A stretch of DNA of 64,000 nt, from the NCBI RefSeq assembly GCF_012641265.1, contig NZ_JABAHZ010000001.1, forward strand, positions 1,621,446 to 1,685,445, read 5' to 3'. Positions 24,676-34,167 of this stretch are shown one piece after another. Source of the DNA: Chitinophaga eiseniae. GTDB lineage: Bacteria > Bacteroidota > Bacteroidia > Chitinophagales > Chitinophagaceae. The stretch's first letter is position 1. Each line of letters opens with the position of its first letter. The translations under genes and the position numbers were made by a program. Under the pieces are notes generated by a model, which saw only the letters and a program-made list of their open reading frames with translations, had not been told where the DNA came from and searched no databases.

Positions 24676-26277
24676 ATGATCATGAAACGTAACAAAATAA
24701 TAGCTGGCTTAGTCATGGCTGTAGTGGCCCTGGCAGGGTGTAAAAGAGATTTTCTCAGCAAAGCGCCGCTGGATGCTTATAGCAACGGTACGCTGTGGAC
24801 TTCCGCCAGTGATGCCACTGCCGCGCTCAACGGCTGCTACCATGGCTGGGAAAGCGGCTACAATATTATCTACAACGATTGTTTTACCGACAATGCATAC
24901 GATCAATATCCCTGGGAAGGCTACGAGCCGGTAACGCAGGGCAACGCCACTCCCGTAAATACAGGATCTGCCGACAGATGGGATTATAAGACCATTCAAA
25001 AATGTAACTGGTTTCTGGAAAACATTGACAATACCCCAATCGATCCTGCATTGAAAAAAAGGATGAAAGCAGAAGCCAGGTTCCTGCGGGACTACCAGTA
25101 CTTTGCTATGAGCCAGGTATATGGCGATGTTCCGCTGGTACTGCACACCGTATTGATAGACAGTGCTAACCTGGTGCGCCAGACGCCCCGGCAGGAAATA
25201 ATAAAATTCCTGCTGGCGGAAATGAACGCCATTGCCGGTGATCTGCCACTGAGCTACTCCACTGCAGACCAGGGACGCATCACGCGGGGAGCGGCACTAG
25301 CGCTCGCCGCACGTGTCCAGTTGTTTAATAATGATTACACGGGTTGTATTGCCACCTGCAAGCAACTCATGACCTCTCCTTTCGCCTACGATTTATATAA
25401 CAACTATAGTGACCTGTTCCGTCCTTTAGCGATGGGCAACCAGGAAGTAATACTCGATATACAATACCTGAAAACGTACAATACCTTTGACGGCCTCGGA
25501 GTGCTGCCTCCTAATTCCAAGAGCGGGCAAAGCTCTGTTGCCATCACCCAAAACCTGGTGGATGCTTATGAAATGAAAAGCGGCAAGACCATCGACGATC
25601 CGGCGTCCGGTTACAACCCGGTACAACCTTATGCCAACCGGGATCCACGCCTGGATGCAACGATACTACGTCCGGGGTTAAAATGGGAAAACAGTTACTT
25701 CGATCCCCTGGGAGAAAAGTCTCCCGATTATTATCAGAACGGTAACTGTCCCCCCACCGGCTATATCTGCAAAAAATTCATCTCTCATCTCTCGGAAGAT
25801 TTTGATGATATCTGGAATGTGGGATTAAACTTCATGGTCATCCGTTATGCAGAAATACTCCTCTCCTATGCAGAGGCGAAAATAGAAGCAGGGCAGATAG
25901 ATGCGTCCGTGTACGAAGCCATCGATAAAGTACGTACACGTGCGGGCATGCCCACTGTAGACCGTACCATCTATAACAACCAGGCAAGCCTCCGGAAACT
26001 GATCCGGCGTGAACGGAGAGTGGAATTTGCGTTGGAAGGTTTACGCTGGTATGATATACAACGCTGGAAGATTGGAGACGAAGTTATAAAGGGGCAGGTG
26101 ACAGGTTCCCTGAAAGGTACAGTAGACCCCAATACCGGCGCATTAACGCTCGATCCGTCGTCGAGAATAATGGTGGGCAGCCCACGCAATTTCGATCCCG
26201 CCAAACACTATCTCTGGCCTATTCCTCAAAAGGAAATCGACCTGAATAAAAACCTGAAACAAAATCCCAATTACTAA
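24676..26277 (+). CDS. SusD/RagB family nutrient-binding lipoprotein
   Basis: This 533-residue surface lipoprotein caps the SusC barrel and binds the nutrient. The lipobox is ALAGC, counted from the Met at 24682, with a second Met two codons earlier. The N-terminal SusD-like TPR region covers about 25-330. The C-terminal region has the family's typical RYAEILLSYAEAKIE, RRERRVEFALEGLRWYDIQRW and WPIPQKEIDLN motifs. It is the last gene of the sigma-controlled set and is followed by a strong terminator. Confidence 0.95.
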   Translation: MIMKRNKIIAGLVMAVVALAGCKRDFLSKAPLDAYSNGTLWTSASDATAALNGCYHGWESGYNIIYNDCFTDNAYDQYPWEGYEPVTQGNATPVNTGSADRWDYKTIQKCNWFLENIDNTPIDPALKKRMKAEARFLRDYQYFAMSQVYGDVPLVLHTVLIDSANLVRQTPRQEIIKFLLAEMNAIAGDLPLSYSTADQGRITRGAALALAARVQLFNNDYTGCIATCKQLMTSPFAYDLYNNYSDLFRPLAMGNQEVILDIQYLKTYNTFDGLGVLPPNSKSGQSSVAITQNLVDAYEMKSGKTIDDPASGYNPVQPYANRDPRLDATILRPGLKWENSYFDPLGEKSPDYYQNGNCPPTGYICKKFISHLSEDFDDIWNVGLNFMVIRYAEILLSYAEAKIEAGQIDASVYEAIDKVRTRAGMPTVDRTIYNNQASLRKLIRRERRVEFALEGLRWYDIQRWKIGDEVIKGQVTGSLKGTVDPNTGALTLDPSSRIMVGSPRNFDPAKHYLWPIPQKEIDLNKNLKQNPNY

Positions 26278-26328
26278 TCCGTGTGTAATTGGAGATAGCG
26301 CATGTAGTGATAGTACCTGCGCGAAGCG

Positions 26329-26367
26329 CAAAGAAGCCGGCTCAAGTCAGAACCGGCTTCTTTGTTT
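26329..26367 (+). terminator. Intrinsic terminator after the first SusD gene
   Basis: A 12-bp perfect stem (CAAAGAAGCCGG/CCGGCTTCTTTG) with a 12-base loop is followed by TTT. It lies 52 bases after the SusD stop. Confidence 0.85.
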
Positions 26368-26393
26368 GCCCCAATAAATTATCAACCGTCAGT

Positions 26394-27293
26394 ATGAAAT
26401 ATTTATATGAAAGTTTCACATTTCCCCCAGATCAATCATTTACTGCAAAAAAAGATATACTTGGAAAAAGAGAGTATAATACACTTCAAAGTCACGTAGA
26501 TTTTGAAATTATACTATTGGAGAACTACAAGGGCCGAATGCTTATCGGCGATCATATCGCTGATATTAATGGAGCAGAGTTGGTACTCTTAGGCAGCTAT
26601 CTGCCACATTGCTGGCAATACCATCGTGTACGGGATTGTACACAGCTTCCAATTGCTTACATCGTACATTTTTCCCCTTATTTTATTGGCAGGGAATTCC
26701 TGGAGATGCCGGAGGCAAAGGAACTAAACCTATTGTTTGATAGGGCATTAGGTGGTATTTTGTTTTCTGGTGACACAATTAACCGGGTCCGGAAAATATT
26801 ACAGCAATTATTGGAAGCAAGCGGGCTTTTAAAAATCATCCGGATGATAGAGTTGCTGGATGTACTTGCTCATTCGAAAGAAAATATAGTGCTCGCGTCA
26901 CCTCTTTCAAAAATCAGGGAAGCCTCGGCCCACGATCAACAGCTTACGCGCATTTTTGATTATATATATAGAAATTTCAGGAATGACATCACCCTGGAGG
27001 AGACAGCAGCGGTCATTCATATGACTCCCAGTGGCTTTTGCCGTTACCTGAGAAAAAAAACAGACAAAACATTTGTCGAAATTTTAAAAGAGATTCGTAT
27101 CTGTCATGCAGCTAAGCTATTATTGGCAGGTAAGCATAACATAGCAGGGGCCTGTTATGAAAGCGGGTACCATAACCTTTCTAATTTTTATAAGCACTTT
27201 AAAGAGGTAAAAGGACTCCCTCCCAGCAAGTTTTTAAAACAGTACCGTGCATTCCAGGAAATTTCTCAAAGCAATTCCATATCCAGTTGTTGA
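26394..27293 (+). CDS. AraC family transcriptional regulator
   Basis: This is a 299-residue regulator with an N-terminal cupin-like sensor (about 30-120, FEIILLENYKGRMLIGD and LPHCWQYHR) and a C-terminal double HTH (about 185-290, ITLEETAAVIHMTPSGFCRYLRKK in pieces and YESGYHNLSNFYKHFK). The start at 26394 lies after the terminator hairpin. An ATG at 26289 would run through that hairpin and is rejected. It resembles the regulator at 40870 in the sensor (LPHxW) and the HTH. Its last 28 bases overlap the convergent deoR-type gene. Confidence 0.9.
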   Translation: MKYLYESFTFPPDQSFTAKKDILGKREYNTLQSHVDFEIILLENYKGRMLIGDHIADINGAELVLLGSYLPHCWQYHRVRDCTQLPIAYIVHFSPYFIGREFLEMPEAKELNLLFDRALGGILFSGDTINRVRKILQQLLEASGLLKIIRMIELLDVLAHSKENIVLASPLSKIREASAHDQQLTRIFDYIYRNFRNDITLEETAAVIHMTPSGFCRYLRKKTDKTFVEILKEIRICHAAKLLLAGKHNIAGACYESGYHNLSNFYKHFKEVKGLPPSKFLKQYRAFQEISQSNSISSC

Positions 27294-28015
27294 TAAGGAG
27301 AAAGAAAATGATTATCCGGGGCCAGTTCTGTGATCAGGTAGTTGATCTGGTTAAGGTCGCATACTTTCATGCGTTGAGAAGAATTCAGTTTTTCTGCGAT
27401 GCTGATGATGGCCAGTTTTTTAGCAGCGCGGATCATGGCTCTTTTTACCTGTACCACTTCCCAATCAGAATCTGTCATGCCATCCTGTACCGAGAAGCCG
27501 TTGGCGCCCAGCAGGCAAAGGTCCACCTTAATATCTGCCAGCTGGTTGATCACACTCGCGCCCATATGTACATGTGAGCTGGGTGAAAGCTGGCCACCAA
27601 TGCTGATAACGGTAAGATTGCGGTGTTCCACCAATTCCAGTGCCACCAGGGGGCTGATAGTAAAAAAGGTGGCGCGCAGGTTGTCGGGGATACTCTTCGC
27701 CAGTTCAATCATGGTAGTGCCGCCACCGGTAAGTACCACCATATCATTCTTCAGGAGTTTAATGATCTTTTGGGCAATCTGTTGTTTTGCCGCCTGTGCA
27801 TACACGGCATTATCTGCATTAAACGGATAATGAAAAGAGCGGCTGATGGCACCGCCATGTACTTTTAACACCTTCCCGTCTTCCGCCATCTCTTTCAGGT
27901 CACGCCTAACGGTATCTTCCGAAATGTTCAGCATAGCGCTGATATCTGTTGACAATACTTTATTGTGGAGATTGATCTGCCTCATGATAAAGGCCTGACG
28001 TTCGTCTTTCAACAT
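27266..28015 (-). CDS. DeoR family transcriptional regulator
   Basis: This is a 249-residue sugar-metabolism regulator. The N-terminal winged HTH (about 6-57) has VLSTDISAMLNISEDTVRRD and the conserved VHGGA. The C-terminal DeoRC sensor (about 78-235) binds phosphorylated sugars, with VVLTGGGTTMIELAKSIP and LGANGFSVQDGMTDSDWEVV. It is divergent from the second SusC/SusD pair and probably controls it. A palindrome and repeats lie between them. It overlaps the end of the AraC gene by 28 bases. Confidence 0.93.
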   Translation of the reverse strand: MLKDERQAFIMRQINLHNKVLSTDISAMLNISEDTVRRDLKEMAEDGKVLKVHGGAISRSFHYPFNADNAVYAQAAKQQIAQKIIKLLKNDMVVLTGGGTTMIELAKSIPDNLRATFFTISPLVALELVEHRNLTVISIGGQLSPSSHVHMGASVINQLADIKVDLCLLGANGFSVQDGMTDSDWEVVQVKRAMIRAAKKLAIISIAEKLNSSQRMKVCDLNQINYLITELAPDNHFLSPYQQLDMELL

Positions 28016-28041
28016 TAGTGGAATATGTTTTTAAACCGGCA

Positions 28042-28049
28042 CAAATTTA
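28042..28049 (-). promoter_or_regulatory. -7 promoter element of the deoR-type gene
   Basis: The minus strand reads TAAATTTG, an exact TAnnTTTG match 26 bases upstream of the start codon. Confidence 0.4.
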
Positions 28050-28177
28050 AAAAAAAGTAATCCAATCTGATTATGCGTGTTTTAGCATGTTTTAAATATA
28101 ATAAAAACGCGTTTAAACAGATATTAATACAAAATATCGCATTTGTGTTATATATTCATGCAATAAAACGCAAATAC

Positions 28178-28194
28178 CTGCAATAAAATTGCAG
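28178..28194. promoter_or_regulatory. CTGCAAT-N3-ATTGCAG palindrome, candidate DeoR operator
   Basis: CTGCAATAAAATTGCAG has perfect 7-bp arms. Part of it (TGCAATAAAA) is repeated exactly 20 bp upstream at 28159. The divergent DeoR-type regulator is the obvious candidate ligand. Confidence 0.45.
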
Positions 28195-28317
28195 TGAAGT
28201 TCCGTGAAAACGAATCCTGTAGACTAATAAATCTAAACTTATCCAAAAATAAAGCATTGTAATTCAATTTATTGTTAGCATAACCACTTGTTCAACCAAA
28301 ATTCAAACCATCCCAAC

Positions 28318-31300
28318 ATGAAAGAAAGGATACTCATCACTTTCGTCTTCCTGCTGTTTTATGCCGGTTCCTGGGCCCAGAGCATTTCAGGTACCGTGAT
28401 AGATAAAAGCAGCCAGGAACCCATTATAGGGGCCACTATTTTAGCCGGTAAAACCGGTACTGTTACTAATGCAGAAGGGAAATTTACACTGCGGGTACCA
28501 GCCGGCATCACTACCTTACAGGTAACATTTGTAGGTTACAAATCACAAACGCTTCCTTTAAGCACTACAAAAGAATACCGGATCGCCATGGATCCTGATG
28601 AACATTCGCTGGAACAGCTGGTCGTGGTAGGCTACGGCACCCAACGAAAAGCCAATCTCACCGGGGCTGTGACCACCGTAGATGTAGCCAAAACTATGCA
28701 AAGCAGGCCCATTACAGATCCATCCAAAGCCTTGCAGGGAATTGTTCCCGGCCTCAACATCACCTATTCCAATGGAGGACTTACCCAGTCACCCGCCATC
28801 AACATTCGTGGTGTTGGCTCTGTGAACGGAAGCGGACGTCCGCTGATCCTGGTCGATAACGTAGAAACGCCCGACCTTACCATGATCAACCCCGACGATA
28901 TCGAAAGCATTTCCGTCCTGAAAGATGCTGCCTCTACTTCTATTTATGGCGCACGCGCCGCCTTCGGAGTAGTGCTTATCAAAACGAAAACAGGCCTCCG
29001 CAATATGCCTACCAGGGTACGTTACTCCAACAACTTTGCCTGGAGTACCCCCACTGCCCTCCCCAACTTTGCAGACCCGGTAAAAGAGCTGACAGGACTA
29101 TACGACGCCGGTGTGCGTGCAGGTACTACCTCGCCGGAGTTATTCGGTATGCAACTACTCAAGTTGCGCGATGGCATCCAAAACTGGCAGCAGAAATACG
29201 CAAATAACCGCAAAGGCATTGAAATGGTGCCGGGAGAAGATTTTGAAATTGATCCCAATGGCGGCCCTGCTTATTTCTACCGGGTATGGGATGCGAAAGA
29301 CATGATGCTGAAAAAATATACGCCACAGCAAATTCAAAACATCAGCGTACAGGGCGGCAGCGAAAAGATATCCTACTACATGTCCGGTGGATACAGCAAC
29401 TCCGGCGGCATCCTGAAAATGAACCCGGATAACGTAAAAAAATACAACATCACCGGTAGCGTCAATGCGTCCGTTACCAAATGGCTGGACATGGATGTGC
29501 GCATGATGTACCGCAACTTTGAATACGACTATCCCTACCAATACCAGAACTACTTTCAGTACATGTGGCGCTGGGGCGCATACTTCCCCTACGGCACCTA
29601 CCAGGGAAAATATTTCCACCACACACCGGGATACCTGGCAAACGCCAACACCAGCACCGTTACCGACAATTATACCCGCGTAAACCTCGGCGCTACCCTG
29701 AAGCTGACAAAAAATCTGAACGTTCGCGCAGAGTATACCATCGGCCGCGATAATATCACCCGTCACGATGTAGGCGGCAAGGTAATGGCATGGGACTTCT
29801 GGGCTGCCGGTATGCCATTCAACAATATTGCTTCAGCCTCACAGGATGTGGTAGGCTATGCCGCCGGCAACTATAAAGTGAACACATTTAACCTGTATGC
29901 TACCTATGATAAGCAACTAAGTGCCGATCACCAGTTGAAATTTATTGCGGGCATCAATGCGGAAGACGTGGATACCCTGAACTACAGCGCCTACCGCCGC
30001 AATCCACTAGACCCTACCAAAGCGGAAATTCCGCTGGCCAGCGGCGACCAGCTTGTATCGGGCAGTCACCTGGCGAATGCGTATGCGGGATTTTTTGGCA
30101 GAATCAACTATAGCTACAAAAATAAATGGTTACTGGAATTGAATGGCAGATACGATGGCGCCTCCTCCTTTCCCCTGGCCGACAGATGGGCCTTCTTCCC
30201 ATCTGCTTCTGTGGGATACCGCCTCACAGAAGAGAGATTTATGGACCGTTTCAAAAAGGTATTGTCTGATATGAAGATCAGGGCATCTTACGGCTCCCTG
30301 GGCAACCAGGACATGGGCGGGAAATGGTACGTACCTGCTATGACCACCAATACCCAGGTCAACTGGATGAATGGCGGAAACTATGCTTCCGGCGTAGGCG
30401 CTCCCCGGGCAGTAGCAGCATCCCTTACCTGGGAAAGAGTACGTTCCCTCGATATTGGTACCGACATCAGTCTGTTTAATAATCATATAGGCGTTACCGT
30501 TGACTGGTACCAACGCAATACCGACAATATGCTTACCAACAAAGCCGTACCGGCTACCTTTGGTACAGATGCCCCCCGCGAAAATGATGGCGCTCTTCGC
30601 ACCCGCGGCTATGAAATCGGAATAGATGCCAATTACAATATCACCAAAGAATGGGCATTTTATGGCTCCGTTGCTTTCTGGGACAGCAAAACAATGTTTA
30701 CAGAATGGAATAACCCATCCGAATTATTATCGCTGAACTATAAAGGAAAGATGCTCGGAGAAATATGGGGTTTTGAAACAGACCGCTATTTTACGAAAGA
30801 TGATGACCTTAGTAAACTACCCGATCAGTCGAAACTGGCAGACGGTAACTTCGTATTCGGCCCGGGCGACGTTAAGTATAAAGACCTGGACGGTAACGGC
30901 GTCATCGACGGTGGAAAGGTGACGCGCAGCAACCACGGCGACCTGAAGCTACTCGGCAACTCTCTCCCCCGCTACCAGTATAGCTTCCGCCTAGGCAGCA
31001 CCTATAAAGGATTTGACATCGATGTATTATTCCAGGGTGTGGGTAAAGTAAATTACTGGGGACTGGGAGATGTAACCCTGCCGCTGTACCGCGCCGGTGA
31101 TATCATGTATGAACACCAGCTGGACTACTGGACGCCCACCAACACCAACGCCTACTATCCGCGGCCATATCCCGGCAATGCCAATGGTAAAATTTCCGGT
31201 TTATTGTCCGGCGGCAACAACTTTTATCCGCAATCGAAATACCTGCTGAACCTCGCCTATCTGCGCCTGAAGAATATCACGCTGGGATATACCCTGCCCA

Positions 31301-31485
31301 CCAGTATCACTAAGCAGATCCATCTGCAACGATTACGGATATACGGCAGCGCACAAAACATTGCCACCATTTCCAATGTAGGCGTACCACTGGATCCGGA
31401 AATCACTACCGGCGAAGGAAACATTTTCGGCAGAACGTGGCCGTTTCAAAAAACCTGGTCATTCGGATTACAGGTCACCCTTTAA
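28318..31485 (+). CDS. SusC/RagA family TonB-linked outer-membrane protein, no STN domain
   Basis: This is a 1055-residue outer-membrane nutrient transporter. The start at 28318 gives a clean signal peptide ending at SWAQ. A carboxypeptidase-like domain (about 24-95, ISGTVIDKSSQEPIIGATI) is followed by the plug (about 112-235, NPDDIESISVLKDAASTSIYGARA) and the barrel ending in TWSFGLQVTL. The STN domain seen in the SusC at 21286 is absent, which fits the lack of a sigma/anti-sigma pair here. Control by the divergent DeoR or downstream AraC regulator is more likely. It is 11 bases upstream of its SusD. Confidence 0.96.
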   Translation: MKERILITFVFLLFYAGSWAQSISGTVIDKSSQEPIIGATILAGKTGTVTNAEGKFTLRVPAGITTLQVTFVGYKSQTLPLSTTKEYRIAMDPDEHSLEQLVVVGYGTQRKANLTGAVTTVDVAKTMQSRPITDPSKALQGIVPGLNITYSNGGLTQSPAINIRGVGSVNGSGRPLILVDNVETPDLTMINPDDIESISVLKDAASTSIYGARAAFGVVLIKTKTGLRNMPTRVRYSNNFAWSTPTALPNFADPVKELTGLYDAGVRAGTTSPELFGMQLLKLRDGIQNWQQKYANNRKGIEMVPGEDFEIDPNGGPAYFYRVWDAKDMMLKKYTPQQIQNISVQGGSEKISYYMSGGYSNSGGILKMNPDNVKKYNITGSVNASVTKWLDMDVRMMYRNFEYDYPYQYQNYFQYMWRWGAYFPYGTYQGKYFHHTPGYLANANTSTVTDNYTRVNLGATLKLTKNLNVRAEYTIGRDNITRHDVGGKVMAWDFWAAGMPFNNIASASQDVVGYAAGNYKVNTFNLYATYDKQLSADHQLKFIAGINAEDVDTLNYSAYRRNPLDPTKAEIPLASGDQLVSGSHLANAYAGFFGRINYSYKNKWLLELNGRYDGASSFPLADRWAFFPSASVGYRLTEERFMDRFKKVLSDMKIRASYGSLGNQDMGGKWYVPAMTTNTQVNWMNGGNYASGVGAPRAVAASLTWERVRSLDIGTDISLFNNHIGVTVDWYQRNTDNMLTNKAVPATFGTDAPRENDGALRTRGYEIGIDANYNITKEWAFYGSVAFWDSKTMFTEWNNPSELLSLNYKGKMLGEIWGFETDRYFTKDDDLSKLPDQSKLADGNFVFGPGDVKYKDLDGNGVIDGGKVTRSNHGDLKLLGNSLPRYQYSFRLGSTYKGFDIDVLFQGVGKVNYWGLGDVTLPLYRAGDIMYEHQLDYWTPTNTNAYYPRPYPGNANGKISGLLSGGNNFYPQSKYLLNLAYLRLKNITLGYTLPTSITKQIHLQRLRIYGSAQNIATISNVGVPLDPEITTGEGNIFGRTWPFQKTWSFGLQVTL

Positions 31486-31496
31486 ACTAACAACCC

Positions 31497-33155
31497 ATGA
31501 AAAAGCGTATATTCTTACCAGTTATATTAACAAGCCTGATGACAGTCGTTGGCTGTAAAAAATATGTAGACAAAGGCTTACCCGATCAGTTTGACGACAA
31601 CACCTTTTGGCGGTCGGAAGATAATATCCGGTCGTACAACTGGCCATTCTATGAAAACTTCCTGGGCTATGGCAATGGTAATAGCTTTGGCGACTTTTAC
31701 TTCACCTCTTTTTCCGATGACCAGGCCAGCACGGCTTTCACAAAATTCACACAAAACGTCCCGGCCAGTTCCGCCGCCTGGGACTTTAAAGATGTCCGCA
31801 AAGCCAACATCATGCTGGAAAGAATAGACCAGGTACCTATTTCAGATGAAGCTAAAAATCACTGGAAGGGCGTTGCGCGTTTTTTCCGCGCCCTCGTCTA
31901 TTTTAACCGCGTAAAAGATTATGGAGATGTGCCCTGGATAGGAAGATCGATGGACATCAGCGACACTGCCTATATCTATAAACCCCGTGATCCCCGCACC
32001 GTGGTGATGGACAGTGTACTGGCAGACCTGGATTTTGCCACCGCCAATATCAGGGTAAAAGACCAGGACAACACCATCAACCGGAATGTTGCCCTGGCGC
32101 TCAAATCACGGATATGCCTGTACGAAGGCACCTGGCGTAAATATCATACCAACCCGCAACTTGCCGGCGCAGCCAAATTCCTGCTGGCGGCCAAAGATGC
32201 CAGCGAAAAAGTGATGGCATCCGGCGCCGTGTTAAATGCCGATTATGTAACCACTTATAACTCACTCGACCTCGCGGGTAACAAGGAAGTACTGCTATAC
32301 AAAAAATATCTGCCTGGGTATCTTACCCACTCATTGATAGGCTACCTAACCAGCAGCACGCCCATGGCAGGCCCCAGTAAATCGGCCATCGACGCCTTTC
32401 TCTGTTCAGACGGATTACCCATCGGACTATCGCCACTCTACAAAGGCGATGACAACCTGGCAAATACCCGCACTAACAGGGATAAACGCCTGCTCCAGTC
32501 CATTGATACGGTATTGTGCTACAACGGTAACCTGGTAAGTGGCCGCAGCAGCAGCACCGGCTATCGCCCTGCCAAATTCCTGCAGCCCGCTGTAGCCAAT
32601 GTGCTGGCTCCCTACAACGATACAGATGCCCCCCTCTTCTGGCTGGCAGAAGTACTGGTAAACTACGCGGAAGCCGCAGCGGAGCTGGACAATCTTGGCC
32701 AATATACTTTTTCACAGGCGGATCTCGACAAATCCATTAACCTGCTCCGCGTTCGCGCAGCCATCCCTCCGCTGCAGTATAAAGGTGCGCAACAAGTAGC
32801 GGTGAATGGCGCCACCTATACAGATCCCGCCAAAGATGCGACGGTACCTTCCCTCATCTGGGAAATCAGGAGAGAAAGAAGAACAGAATTACTATTCGAT
32901 GGCTTCCGCTTCCAGGACCTGATGCGCTGGGCCAAAGGCAGCTATTTGAATACCAGCAACAAAGATATCTGGCGCGGCGCTAAAGTGCCCGACAATGGAA
33001 AAGTGCTGAGAGATGCAGATGGTTATATTATGCCCTATACCGCCACCACTGCTCAACGCACATTCATTGACCCCAAGAATTATTTCCAGCCGATACCAAG
33101 CGGACAGATAGCCTTGTATCCATCCGGTAATTTATCGCAGAACCCGGGCTGGTAG
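31497..33155 (+). CDS. SusD/RagB family nutrient-binding lipoprotein
   Basis: This is a 552-residue surface lipoprotein partner of the SusC just upstream. The lipobox is VVGC (about residue 20). The SusD_RagB C-terminal region shows FWLAEVLVNYAEAAAELDN, RRERRTELLFDGFRFQDLMRW and PIPSGQIALYPSGNLSQNPGW. The N-terminal part has ANIMLERIDQVP and the ARFFRALVYFNRVKDYGDVPW signature. No degradative enzyme follows; a terminator and a convergent AraC gene come next. Confidence 0.95.
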   Translation: MKKRIFLPVILTSLMTVVGCKKYVDKGLPDQFDDNTFWRSEDNIRSYNWPFYENFLGYGNGNSFGDFYFTSFSDDQASTAFTKFTQNVPASSAAWDFKDVRKANIMLERIDQVPISDEAKNHWKGVARFFRALVYFNRVKDYGDVPWIGRSMDISDTAYIYKPRDPRTVVMDSVLADLDFATANIRVKDQDNTINRNVALALKSRICLYEGTWRKYHTNPQLAGAAKFLLAAKDASEKVMASGAVLNADYVTTYNSLDLAGNKEVLLYKKYLPGYLTHSLIGYLTSSTPMAGPSKSAIDAFLCSDGLPIGLSPLYKGDDNLANTRTNRDKRLLQSIDTVLCYNGNLVSGRSSSTGYRPAKFLQPAVANVLAPYNDTDAPLFWLAEVLVNYAEAAAELDNLGQYTFSQADLDKSINLLRVRAAIPPLQYKGAQQVAVNGATYTDPAKDATVPSLIWEIRRERRTELLFDGFRFQDLMRWAKGSYLNTSNKDIWRGAKVPDNGKVLRDADGYIMPYTATTAQRTFIDPKNYFQPIPSGQIALYPSGNLSQNPGW

Positions 33156-33178
33156 CAGCATGCGTTATTAAAACAAGG

Positions 33179-33214
33179 CAGCCGTTTCTGACGATGGTCA
33201 GAAACGGCTGTTTT
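33179..33214 (+). terminator. Intrinsic terminator after the second SusD gene
   Basis: A perfect 14-bp stem (left arm CAGCCGTTTCTGAC) with a GATG loop is followed by TTTT. It lies 23 bases after the SusD stop. The inner CTGAC-N4-GTCAG resembles an FNR site by chance. Confidence 0.93.
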
Positions 33215-33235
33215 GAATGTTGTTATGTTTTATAC

Positions 33236-34081
33236 CTATTGCTTCTTCCCGGTCTTTTTAAACTCCGTAGGGCTTATCCTGTTATACTTTTTAAAAGTAC
33301 GGTTTAGATGACTTTCGTCCGTAAATCCAAGCTCATAGGCAATCTCACTCATACGCATATCACTGTGCAATAGCCTGGTTTCCACTAATCTGACTTTGTA
33401 AAGAGTAATATAGCTTTGTAATGTTTCACCGGTTTGCTTTTTGAAATACCTGCCCAGGTAATTTGTTGAAATATTAAAATGACGGCTTAAATTTTCAGTT
33501 TTAAGCTTCCCGGGTTCAAAAATGTTCACCTGTATATAATTCAATATTTCCAAAATAGGTTCACCTGTATTTTCCTTTATATTCTTGGGCAATTTTAATG
33601 CAATATTTCTTGCTACAACAGTAATGATGGTACTGACAATTTGTTCTGAAATGCGTGTATAATATATCTGTTGCCTGGTCTGTTCATCAAGAATAGCATT
33701 TACCAGTGAAAAAATAAAAGGTTTGTCTGTTTTATTTTTTAAGATACACCCTGGCCTATGGCTGGCATTTTGTAAAATATATGCCACGTGTGTTACCGTA
33801 TCCTGATCCCTGCCTGATTTTTCCCTGATATATGATTCATTAAATCTTAGAAAAAAGAAGCTGGTTTTCTGGTCAATGTCAAAAGAGTAGATGTCCTGTG
33901 GGGTTAATAAAAACAAATTTCCTTTCCGGTAATTAAACTGGTGATTATTGACAAACTGTACGCCGGTCCCTTCCATAACATAGATCAGTTCAAAGAAATT
34001 ATTGCGCTTTAAAGGCTTTTCGAAGCACTGTAATTCCTTCCATTCAATTTCATATTGTTGGTGTAAAGTTTCCCGTCCCAT
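33236..34081 (-). CDS. AraC family transcriptional regulator
   Basis: This is a 281-residue regulator with an N-terminal cupin sensor (about 25-95, FFELIYVMEGTGVQFVNNHQ) and a C-terminal double HTH (about 175-275, LSRHFNISTNYLGRYFKKQTG and IAYELGFTDESHLNRTFKKYN). The start at 34081 begins MGRETLHQQYE. An ATG 51 bases upstream would add a hydrophobic tail with no domain. It is divergent from an SDR-like gene and a lipocalin-like gene, and these are its likely targets. The region is AT-rich compared with the SusC/SusD genes. Confidence 0.9.
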   Translation of the reverse strand: MGRETLHQQYEIEWKELQCFEKPLKRNNFFELIYVMEGTGVQFVNNHQFNYRKGNLFLLTPQDIYSFDIDQKTSFFFLRFNESYIREKSGRDQDTVTHVAYILQNASHRPGCILKNKTDKPFIFSLVNAILDEQTRQQIYYTRISEQIVSTIITVVARNIALKLPKNIKENTGEPILEILNYIQVNIFEPGKLKTENLSRHFNISTNYLGRYFKKQTGETLQSYITLYKVRLVETRLLHSDMRMSEIAYELGFTDESHLNRTFKKYNRISPTEFKKTGKKQ

Positions 34082-34139
34082 GTTATAAAAATACAAAATT
34101 AGCGCAATAATGTACAACTGGAGCAACACCAACCTTGTA

Positions 34140-34147
34140 TATTTTTG
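34140..34147 (+). promoter_or_regulatory. -7 promoter element of the SDR-like gene
   Basis: TATTTTTG is an exact TAnnTTTG match 20 bases upstream of the start codon. It supports the start at 34168, since a longer reading frame from 34135 would begin upstream of the promoter element. Confidence 0.45.
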
Positions 34148-34167
34148 TCAATATAAATTTTACTACA

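Larger units (their letters stand above)
28016..28317. other. Divergent control region, deoR-type gene to second susC
   Basis: This 302-base AT-rich region has no gene. It holds a minus-strand -7 element (28042-28049), a TGCAATAAAA direct repeat at 28159 and 28179, and a palindrome at 28178-28194. No exact plus-strand TAnnTTTG was found for susC. Confidence 0.5.

Noticed and set aside
27399..27830. 143-codon plus-strand frame
   Set aside because: It is a shadow of the DeoR-type gene with low-complexity Ser/Ala composition.
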